From Litorilinea aerophila (GTDB lineage: Bacteria; Chloroflexota; Anaerolineae; Caldilineales; Caldilineaceae), in the NCBI RefSeq assembly GCF_006569185.2, contig NZ_VIGC02000001.1:186001-250000 (forward strand): a stretch of 64,000 nucleotides of DNA. The letters run 5' to 3'. The position numbers were made by a program, and so were the translations under genes. This document shows positions 32,938 to 39,772 of this stretch, piece by piece. Position 1 is the first letter of the stretch; the number at the start of each line of letters is the position of its first letter. Under the pieces are notes generated by a model. The model searched no databases, was not told the DNA's origin, and was given only the letters and a program-made list of their open reading frames with translations.

Positions 32938-34370
32938 GCGCGGAGCCTGAGCGAGAACGACTCAACCGCAGCGGATGGGCCGTGCTGGCTGCAGCGGCCG
33001 TCCTCCTGCTGCTGAGCGCCGCCAACCTGGTCTATCGCGCCACCCTGCCCACGGACGGCTGGGCGGTGGACACCAGCGGGGGACCGATCGGCAATTGGGT
33101 GTACGCCATCAACCTGGTCGGAGCCGAGTCCGGGCTGCTGGTGGGCGATGAACTGGCGTCTGTGGATGGGCGCTCTGTGCGCGACACGGCCACTACCGCG
33201 CACGTGGAGCCGCCTCCCGGCTGGCTGGCGGGCAACCAGGTGACCATGACTGTGGTGCGAGCCGGGCAAACGCTGGACGTGCGTGTGCCGGTCGTGCATT
33301 GGACGCCGACGGCTCTTTGGCGGTACAACACCAGACCACTGGCCAGGGTCTTCGATCTGCTGAGCAATCTGCTCTTCCTGGCCCTGGCCTGGTTCACCTT
33401 CTGGCGGCGTCCGGCCACGCCCAGCGCCCAGGCGCTGCTGTTTCTGGGCACAGCCATTGGCGCTTCTGCCATCAGCGGCCTGCTTCCCGACGGTCTATCC
33501 GTGCAGTTCAGCGCCATCGCCTTCGCCCTGACCTACTTCTTCAGCTATGCCATCTGGGGCATCGTGCTTGGACCCTCCCTGCTGGCTTTTTCGCTGCTCT
33601 TTCCGCGGCCCAAACGGGCGATTCAGCGCCGGCCTCTCCTCGGCCTGACGCCGGCGCTGTTGAGCGTGCTGGTGTTCGTGGCGGTTGTCCTGCTCCGCCA
33701 GGCCATCTGGGGCTGGTTCGCCACCCTGTCCATGGTCCTGGCCACCATCATCAGTTTTGTCCATTCTGGCTTTACCCAGCGAGATGCGGTGAGCCGGGCC
33801 CAGTTGCGCTGGGCCATCGGCGGGTTTGTGCTGGGTCTGGCGCTCTTCCTGCTGGTCTTTCCCCTGGCCTTTCGCCTCATCACCGAGCCAATCCTGGTCG
33901 CTCTGCTCAGCGGGTTGAGCAGTCTGGGTTTCGGGGTCATCGGCGTCGGTTTCGCGGTCGCCATCCTGCGCTACCGGCTGTATGACATTGACATCATCAT
34001 CCGCAAGACGTTACAGTACACGGTGGTCACCGGGCTGCTGGCGCTGGTCTATTTCGGCAGTGTGGTCCTGCTGCAGGCCATCTTCGGCTCGCTGACCGGC
34101 GAACAATCCCCGGTGGTCATCGTGATCTCCACCCTGCTCATCGCCGCCCTGTTCACGCCCCTGCGCCGTCGTGTGCAGGATGGCATCGACCGCCGTTTTT
34201 TCCGCCAGAAGTACGACGCCCAGCAGGTGCTGGCCGCCTTCGCCGAGCGTTTGAAAAACGCCCCGGCCCGGGATGAGACCGACCTGGACGCGCTGCTGGC
34301 CGAGTTGGAACGGGTGGTGGGGGAGACCTTGCAGCCGGAGGGTGTGGGGGTATGGTTGAAGAGACCGTAA
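32934..34370 (+). CDS. PDZ-containing multi-pass membrane protein with RLYDIDIIIRK module
   Basis: 478 residues. One membrane segment (residues 14-34) is followed by a PDZ-like extracytoplasmic domain (GLLVGDELASVDGRSVRD...VTMTVVRAGQ, about 55-120). About seven more helices precede a cytoplasmic tail. PDZ domains bind protein C-termini and often sense misfolded envelope proteins. From residue 342 on, the DNA is nearly identical to that of the 30597 gene, indicating a recent duplication or gene conversion. It immediately precedes the second CGTRACG promoter module. Confidence 0.75.
   Translation: MSAEPERERLNRSGWAVLAAAAVLLLLSAANLVYRATLPTDGWAVDTSGGPIGNWVYAINLVGAESGLLVGDELASVDGRSVRDTATTAHVEPPPGWLAGNQVTMTVVRAGQTLDVRVPVVHWTPTALWRYNTRPLARVFDLLSNLLFLALAWFTFWRRPATPSAQALLFLGTAIGASAISGLLPDGLSVQFSAIAFALTYFFSYAIWGIVLGPSLLAFSLLFPRPKRAIQRRPLLGLTPALLSVLVFVAVVLLRQAIWGWFATLSMVLATIISFVHSGFTQRDAVSRAQLRWAIGGFVLGLALFLLVFPLAFRLITEPILVALLSGLSSLGFGVIGVGFAVAILRYRLYDIDIIIRKTLQYTVVTGLLALVYFGSVVLLQAIFGSLTGEQSPVVIVISTLLIAALFTPLRRRVQDGIDRRFFRQKYDAQQVLAAFAERLKNAPARDETDLDALLAELERVVGETLQPEGVGVWLKRP
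33959..34360 (+). repeat. 402-bp duplicated coding module (partner 31412-31813)
   Basis: These 402 bases align without any gap to 31412-31813, with only scattered mismatches, many at third positions. Sequence before the start of the block differs completely between the two genes. Confidence 0.85.
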
Positions 34371-34411
34371 CGCCGCGCCGTAACGATCCCGTGACGCAAC
34401 ATGTGTATCCT
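34366..34411 (+). promoter_or_regulatory. Triple CGTRACG operator plus -10 box, module 2
   Basis: CGTAACG (34366-34372), CGTAACG (34379-34385) and CGTGACG (34390-34396), at steps of 13 and 11 bp, are followed after 9 bp by TATCCT (34406-34411). The layout is the same as at 28560-28604. It lies between the PDZ membrane protein and the RsbU/RsbW-like gene; transcription would begin only a few bases before the ATG at 34426. Confidence 0.65.
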
Positions 34412-34425
34412 GGAACCAGGAGACA

Positions 34426-36042
34426 ATGACGATGATAGCTCAGATAACAGCCCTTTGGCAACGATTTACGACCAACAACAGCGAGCAGGCCGGCGAGCCG
34501 GTGGTGGCAACTTCCGACTCGACGCCGCCGGCTGCCGTGCTGCCCCCTGTGGACATTGCGCCCAACGACCCGCTCCTGGCCTATCTACTTCACGTCAACG
34601 GGCCGGTGGAGGTGGAGCGTTTGAAGCTGGACTCCCCTGCCCTGGAGAGCCTGAAGGCTGCGGGCACACGCTTGCTTGTCCCTTTGGTAAGCCAGGGAGA
34701 ACTGATCGGCGTCCTCAACCTGGGCTCCCGGCGCAGCGACCAGGAGTATTCCAGCGACGACCGCAAGCTGCTGGCAGACCTGGCCACCCAGGCCGCGCCG
34801 GCCGTCCGGGTTGCCCAACTGGTGCGCCAACAGAAGCTCGAAGCCGCAGAGCGGGAGCGGGTCGCCCAGGAACTGAAGGTGGCCCGGCTGATCCAACAGA
34901 CGCTCCTGCCCCAGAGCCTGCCGGAAATCGACGGTTGGCAGGTGGCCGCCTACTACCAGCCAGCCCGGGCCGTGGGCGGCGACTTCTACGACTTCCGCAC
35001 CCTGCCCGACGGCCGCCTGGCGATCATCATCGGCGACGTGACCGACAAAGGCGTGCCCGCCGCCCTGGTGATGGCCACCACCCGCACCCTGCTCCGGGCC
35101 GCATCGGAACGGCTGGTCTCCCCCGGCGCTGTGTTGGAACGAGTCAACGACCTGCTCCACCCGGACATCCCGGCCCGCATGTTCGTCACCTGCCTCTACG
35201 CAGTGCTGGACCCGGCCACAGGTCATCTGGTCTACGCCAACGCCGGTCACGATCTGCCCTACACCACCGGACCCAGCGGCGTGATTGAACTGGAAGCCCG
35301 AGGCATGCCCCTGGGGTTGATGCCTGGGATGCACTACGAGGAGAAGGAAGTCACCCTGGCGCCCGGCGACACCGTGCTCTTTTACAGCGACGGGTTGGTG
35401 GAGGCCCACGATCCCGAGCGGGAGATGTACGGTTTTCCCAAACTGCGGGAGGAGCTGGCCGGATTCGAGGGCGACGACCTGGTGACCTACCTGCTGGACA
35501 CCCTGCACGCGTTCACCGGTCCCGGCTGGGAGCAGGAGGACGATGTGACCCTGGTCACCGTACGCTACGATGGCCCGTCGAGTGTGCAGAGAGAAGATCC
35601 TGTCCAGAAAGGGGAGGTCGCCTTGTTGGCGAATTTCGAAGTACCCAGTGCGCCGGGCAACGAACGCCGGGCCATGAACCAGATTGCCGAAGCCGTGGCC
35701 TCCCTGGATCTACCGCCGGACTGCCTGGAAAAGCTGAAGACCGCCGTGGCCGAAGCCACCATGAACGCCATGGAGCACGGCAACCAGTATCGGGAAGATC
35801 TGCCCGTTCACATCCGGGCGGAAGTGGAGGGGACGCGGCTGCGGGTGTCGATCACCGATCACGGGGGCGGCGCACAGATTCCCGAAGCGACCACGCCCGA
35901 CATCGACCTGAAGCTGGCCGGGCTGGAATCGCCCCGAGGCTGGGGACTCTTTCTCATCAAAAGCATGGTGGACGAGATGAACGTGCACACCGACGATGAA
36001 CATCACACCGTCGAATTGGTGGTCAATTTGGATAAGACATAG
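34426..36042 (+). CDS. RsbU-type PP2C phosphatase fused to an RsbW-type anti-sigma kinase domain
   Basis: 538 residues with AGGAGA just upstream. Residues of about 50-140 form a GAF-like domain (LLVPLVSQGELIGVLNLGSR), then a short helical linker. The SpoIIE/PP2C phosphatase domain covers about 175-390 (RAVGGDFYDF, IGDVTDKGVPAAL, VYANAGHDLP, FYSDGLVEA; metal-binding aspartates visible). The C-terminal HATPase_c domain (405-535) has AEATMNAMEHGN and ITDHGGG, the N- and G1-boxes of RsbW-like kinases. In partner switching the kinase phosphorylates STAS antagonists and the phosphatase reverses it; here both sit in one protein, and two STAS genes follow. No sigma factor gene is present. Confidence 0.92.
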   Translation: MTMIAQITALWQRFTTNNSEQAGEPVVATSDSTPPAAVLPPVDIAPNDPLLAYLLHVNGPVEVERLKLDSPALESLKAAGTRLLVPLVSQGELIGVLNLGSRRSDQEYSSDDRKLLADLATQAAPAVRVAQLVRQQKLEAAERERVAQELKVARLIQQTLLPQSLPEIDGWQVAAYYQPARAVGGDFYDFRTLPDGRLAIIIGDVTDKGVPAALVMATTRTLLRAASERLVSPGAVLERVNDLLHPDIPARMFVTCLYAVLDPATGHLVYANAGHDLPYTTGPSGVIELEARGMPLGLMPGMHYEEKEVTLAPGDTVLFYSDGLVEAHDPEREMYGFPKLREELAGFEGDDLVTYLLDTLHAFTGPGWEQEDDVTLVTVRYDGPSSVQREDPVQKGEVALLANFEVPSAPGNERRAMNQIAEAVASLDLPPDCLEKLKTAVAEATMNAMEHGNQYREDLPVHIRAEVEGTRLRVSITDHGGGAQIPEATTPDIDLKLAGLESPRGWGLFLIKSMVDEMNVHTDDEHHTVELVVNLDKT

Positions 36043-36202
36043 AACGCAGATGACGCAGATTGGGCGGATTCCTGCGGATGCAATCTGTTTCATTCGTGAT
36101 GCGTAATCCGTAACTGGGTTGACGCCGCGGCGGCTGTTCTTGTGGGCAGAGCTGGCTTCCGTCCTTCGTCTTCCGTCTTTATGTTCACAGCAGGAGAGCG
36201 AA

Positions 36203-36553
36203 ATGGAACACAAAACATTCGGTGCAAACCTGCGCCCAATGGGTGACAGCGTCATCATCGACTTGTCGGGCGACATCGACGCCGCGGCCGAGGAGGCCCT
36301 GAACGCGGCCTACGCCCAGGCAGAGGCCGCCGGCGCGGACCCGGTGCTGCTGAATTTCAGCGATGTCGGCTACATCAACAGCACAGGCATCGCCCTCATC
36401 GTCGGTCTGCTGGCCCAGGCCCGCAAACGCCATCGCCAGCTGGTCACCTACGGTCTGAGCGACCACTACCAGGAGATCTTTCGCATCACCCGCCTGTCGG
36501 ACTTCATGGGGATGTATGCGGATGAGGCAAGCGCGTTGCAGCGGGACAGGTGA
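36203..36553 (+). CDS. STAS-domain anti-anti-sigma factor (RsbV-like), first copy
   Basis: 116 residues from the ATG at 36203, preceded by CAGGAGAG. It has the STAS pattern VIIDLSGDIDAAAEEAL, then YINSTGIALIVGLL, where the serine in NSTG is the residue phosphorylated by RsbW-type kinases. The C-terminal YGLSDHYQEIFRITRLSDFM helix is also typical. It is probably a substrate of the phosphatase/kinase fusion just upstream. The 160-bp gap before it carries CGTGAT/CGTAAT-like short repeats. Confidence 0.9.
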   Translation: MEHKTFGANLRPMGDSVIIDLSGDIDAAAEEALNAAYAQAEAAGADPVLLNFSDVGYINSTGIALIVGLLAQARKRHRQLVTYGLSDHYQEIFRITRLSDFMGMYADEASALQRDR

Positions 36554-36650
36554 CTCGGTGGCTGGGTAATTGGGTTGCTGGCCCGCCCAATCATCCAGTC
36601 GCCGGACCGCCAGACAACCAAAACCACCGGATGATTCCAGGAGAATTGCC

Positions 36651-36992
36651 ATGACCACCCCTTCCCTTCCCGTGCGTCGGCTGAATGGCCGGACCGCAGT
36701 CATCGACATCAACGGCGAGGTGACCGCCAAGAGCGAGGACGCCCTGGCCGCGGCCTTTGCCGACGCCAGCACCGGCGTCCAGGCGGTCATCCTCAACTTC
36801 AGTGGGCTGGAGTATATGAACAGCTCCGGCATTGGCCTGCTGGTCACCCTGCTCATTCGCGCCCAGCGCCAGAAGCAGAAGCTGTTGGCCTGCGGCCTGA
36901 GCGACCACTACCGGCAGATCTTTCAACTGACCCGGCTGGATGAGGCAATTGGGATCTACGCCAGTGAAGGAGAAGCCCTGGGGGCTGTGTGA
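36651..36992 (+). CDS. STAS-domain anti-anti-sigma factor, second copy
   Basis: 113 residues from the ATG at 36651, with CCAGGAGA upstream. AVIDINGEVTAKSEDAL and YMNSSGIGLLVTLL mirror the first copy, with the phosphorylatable serine in NSSG. The two proteins share the GLSDHYRQIFQLTRLD ending and are clear paralogues. Having two STAS antagonists next to one phosphatase/kinase suggests either two target complexes or graded control. Confidence 0.9.
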   Translation: MTTPSLPVRRLNGRTAVIDINGEVTAKSEDALAAAFADASTGVQAVILNFSGLEYMNSSGIGLLVTLLIRAQRQKQKLLACGLSDHYRQIFQLTRLDEAIGIYASEGEALGAV

Positions 36993-37055
36993 GGGGGATG
37001 ATTGGGGGCATTTAGCCCGGGCAGTCGACAACTTTCGGGAAAGGAGGAGGGGGAA

Positions 37056-37796
37056 ATGGAACAAGGAACGCGGAAGTCGAGAGATGACACAGCTCACTGG
37101 GCCAGATCGGTCGAGCGGCTGAATGTGAATGAGGTCTCTGGGGACGCGCTGAACCTGAACGTGGATGGACGTCGACTGACCGGTCCGGTGCAGGGCTTTG
37201 GCCAGCTCTGGCAGAAGACGTACCGGGTGCGGCTGGAAGGCGTCGAGGTGGCGCCGGAGACGGTTGTGTCCTGGTGGAAGGCCCATCTCCCCGAACTCAT
37301 GCCCGACGACAGCCGCTTCTATCCATCCCTGAGCGGCGTCGCGCCCGGCGAGGTGCTGCTGATCAACGCCACCCTGCCCGGCATCCCCGGCGGTATGCCC
37401 GTATCCACCGGCGTGCTGATCCTCTACGCGGACGATGAGTCCTTCTCGGTGATGACGCCGGACGGCCATCCGGAGTCGGGCTTCAACACCTTCAGCAGCT
37501 ACGACGACGGCGGTGTCACCGTCTGCCAGATCCAGTCCCTGGCTCGGGCCAACGATCCCATCTACGAGTTCGGCTTTCGCTGGATGGGGGGCGGCGCGCA
37601 GCAGGAACGCATCTGGCGCCACGTGCTCACCGGCCTGGCCAGCCACTTTCATGGGGCCGGGGAAGTCACCGTGCAGAAAATCTGTGTGGATCCAAGACTC
37701 CAGTGGAGCCAGGCCAAGAACATCTGGCACAACGCGGTCATTCGCACCGCCTTGGCCCTCCCGGGGCGCTGGGTACGACAGATATTGAGTCATTGA
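37056..37796 (+). CDS. Conserved protein of unknown function
   Basis: 246 residues from the ATG at 37056, chosen for its AAAGGAGGAGGGGGAA ribosome site; the frame opens further upstream at 37002. After a polar start, residues (VQGFGQLWQKTYRVRLEGVEVAPETVVSWW, MPVSTGVLILYADDESFSVMTP, WRHVLTGLASHFH) suggest a soluble alpha/beta ligand-binding fold similar to SRPBCC-like proteins, but I do not recognise it firmly. No signal peptide or membrane segment. It ends the signalling block, 63 bp after the second STAS gene. Confidence 0.7.
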   Translation: MEQGTRKSRDDTAHWARSVERLNVNEVSGDALNLNVDGRRLTGPVQGFGQLWQKTYRVRLEGVEVAPETVVSWWKAHLPELMPDDSRFYPSLSGVAPGEVLLINATLPGIPGGMPVSTGVLILYADDESFSVMTPDGHPESGFNTFSSYDDGGVTVCQIQSLARANDPIYEFGFRWMGGGAQQERIWRHVLTGLASHFHGAGEVTVQKICVDPRLQWSQAKNIWHNAVIRTALALPGRWVRQILSH

Positions 37797-37839
37797 GCGC
37801 TCATCTCACAGACTTCCTGAACGGAGTGCACATCCAGGC

Positions 37840-37980
37840 ACAAAGATCGGGACGCAGATGCACGCAGGCTTTCGCACGCAGATTTCTTGGCGTCTTGGCG
37901 GCCTTGCGTCTTTGCGTTGGATTTATCGAGCAGATTCCTTCTTTTCTTTTCTTTGCGTTCTCTACGTCTTTGCGGTGAGG
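37840..37980 (-). repeat. Intergenic CGCAAAGACGC repeat cluster
   Basis: Read on the minus strand this gap repeats CGCAAAGACG units (for example ACCGCAAAGACG, ACGCAAAGACGCAAGG, CCAAGACGCCAAG) separated by AT-rich linkers. It belongs to the same general family as 21541-21600 and 42821-42873. No gene is visible between 37797 and 38016. Confidence 0.6.
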
Positions 37981-38016
37981 CTTACAGAGTAGAGATGGGG
38001 ACTGGAGGCTGAAAGA

Positions 38017-39438
38017 TTGGGCAACTACGACGCAGTGGTCGTCGGCGCAGGACCCAACGGACTGGCTGCGGCCATCACCCTGGCCCGAGCCGGCCGCTCC
38101 GTCCTGGTCATCGAAGCCAGGGGGACCATCGGCGGGGGCGCCCGCACCGGTGAACTGACCCTGCCCGGCTTCCGCCACGACATCTGTTCCGCCATCCATC
38201 CCCTGGGGCTGGGCTCGCCCTTCATGCGCACCCTGCCCTGGAAAGAGTTGGGCGTGGAATGGATTCAGCCGGACATTCCCCTGGCCCATCCCCTGGATGA
38301 CGGCGCGGCCGCGCTGCACCGTTCGCCCGAGGAGACGGCCGCATCCCTCGGCCGGGACGGCCCGGCCTGGCGTCGGCTCTTCGAGCCGCTGGCCGCCCAC
38401 TGGGAGCGGTTGGGGCCGATCCTCCTGGGGCCCCACCCCCTTTCGCCCCGGGTGGACCTGCTGGCCCGCTTCGGCATTCCCGCGGCCATGCCCGCGAACC
38501 TGCTTCCCCGGCTGGCCTTTCGGGGGGAGCGGGCCCGGGCCCTCTTCGCGGGGCTGGCCGCCCACTCCTTCCTGGACTTCAATCAGCCCTTCTCCAGCGC
38601 CTTCGGGTTGACCCTGGGGCTGCTGGGCCATGCGGTGGGCTGGCCGATTCCCCGGGGGGGCTCCCAGGCCATCGTGGACGGCATGGCCCGCTACCTGCAA
38701 TCCCTGGGCGGGGACATGGTCTGCGGCTGGGAGGTGGAGTCCCTGGACGAATTGCCGGAGAGCCGGATCCAGTTGCTGGACGTGACCCCCCGGCAATTCC
38801 TGAAGCTGGCCGGGGAAAAACTCCCCGCGGGCTACCGGCGCAAACTGGAGCGCTACCGCTACGGGCCGGGGGTCTTCAAGATCGACTACGCCCTGAGTGA
38901 GCCTGTCCCCTGGCGGTCTGGAGCCTGCCGCCGGGCCGGGACGGTCCACGTGGGCGGGACGTTGGCGGAGATCGCAGCGTCCGAGCGGGACGTCAACCGG
39001 GGGAAGCTGAGTGAGCGGCCCTTCGTGTTAGTCGCCCAGCAGAGCCTCTTCGACGAGACCCGGGCGCCTGCGGGCCAGCATACCCTGTGGGCCTACTGCC
39101 ACGTTCCCCACGGCTCCACCGCAGACCGGACCGAGGCCATCGAGGGCCAGATCGAGCGTTTCGCCCCCGGCTTCCGGGACGTGATCCTGGCCCGGGCCGT
39201 GCACAACAGCGCGGACTACGAGCGTTACAACCCCAACTACGTGGGTGGCGACATCAACGGCGGCGTCCAGGACATCCGCCAACTGTGGACCCGGCCTGTG
39301 CTGCGCTGGCCGCCCTACGCCACGCCCCTCCCCGGCGTCTTCCTCTGCTCCTCCTCCACGCCCCCCGGCGGCGGTGTGCACGGCATGTGCGGCTTCCACG
39401 CGGCCCGGGCGGCGCTGGCTGAGGAGTCAATGATCTAG
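38017..39438 (+). CDS. FAD-dependent phytoene-desaturase-like oxidoreductase
   Basis: 473 residues from a TTG start with CTGGAGG upstream; the nearest ATG (37995) runs into a stop. The Rossmann motif VVGAGPNGLAAAITLARAG, followed by VIEARGTIGGGARTGE, is that of the CrtI/COG1233 family. The ending FLCSSSTPPGGGVHGMCGFHAA is the usual FAD-contacting C-terminus. These enzymes oxidise carotenoids or related lipids, although many COG1233 members outside carotenoid clusters have unknown substrates. The TAG stop lies in the CTAG end of the adjacent inverted-repeat element. Confidence 0.88.
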   Translation: MGNYDAVVVGAGPNGLAAAITLARAGRSVLVIEARGTIGGGARTGELTLPGFRHDICSAIHPLGLGSPFMRTLPWKELGVEWIQPDIPLAHPLDDGAAALHRSPEETAASLGRDGPAWRRLFEPLAAHWERLGPILLGPHPLSPRVDLLARFGIPAAMPANLLPRLAFRGERARALFAGLAAHSFLDFNQPFSSAFGLTLGLLGHAVGWPIPRGGSQAIVDGMARYLQSLGGDMVCGWEVESLDELPESRIQLLDVTPRQFLKLAGEKLPAGYRRKLERYRYGPGVFKIDYALSEPVPWRSGACRRAGTVHVGGTLAEIAASERDVNRGKLSERPFVLVAQQSLFDETRAPAGQHTLWAYCHVPHGSTADRTEAIEGQIERFAPGFRDVILARAVHNSADYERYNPNYVGGDINGGVQDIRQLWTRPVLRWPPYATPLPGVFLCSSSTPPGGGVHGMCGFHAARAALAEESMI

Positions 39439-39565
39439 CGCATCTACGCGTAAATCCCGGCAGAAATTCGCCGATCAGGCCTCTGGCCCGCGGCTTAGCC
39501 GATCGTTTCCACCAGAGGTGGTGCCGCCGGATTTCTGCCGGGGGATTTACGCCAAACTGCACTAG
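39435..39565. repeat. Inverted-repeat element, CTAGTACAG family (copy B)
   Basis: From CTAG at 39435 through GCGTAAATCCCGGCAGAAATTCGCCGAT on the left to GATTTCTGCCGGGGGATTTACGCCAAACTGCACTAG on the right. Arms are inverted copies, including GCGTAAATCC / GGATTTACGC. The core shares CCACCAGAGG and GTGCCGCC with copy A, plus an extra inner segment. The left CTAG overlaps the oxidoreductase stop codon. The stretch 39566-39772 after it shows nothing I can assign. Confidence 0.85.
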
Positions 39566-39772
39566 AGACTGGGCAGTGGGTAGGTCAAAGCCCCTTTCCA
39601 TTCGCACAACTCGTGGCCGCGCACCCGAATTCAGTGCCCACTGGGCGTCGATGGTTCGAGCATGTGCGCCAACCATCGCCAACCGTCCCGGTAGCTCCAG
39701 GTCAGTACAAGGGGTGATCTGTGGCGTGCGGGTGGAGGAGATCGAAGACCCGCTGATGCAGCAAGCCCCCCC

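Noticed and set aside
36094-36130. TCGTGAT-GCGTAAT-CCGTAAC repeats as a third BTAD operator
   Set aside because: The units differ from CGTRACG at key positions and repeat at 7 bp, not 11; no -10 box follows at 9 bp.
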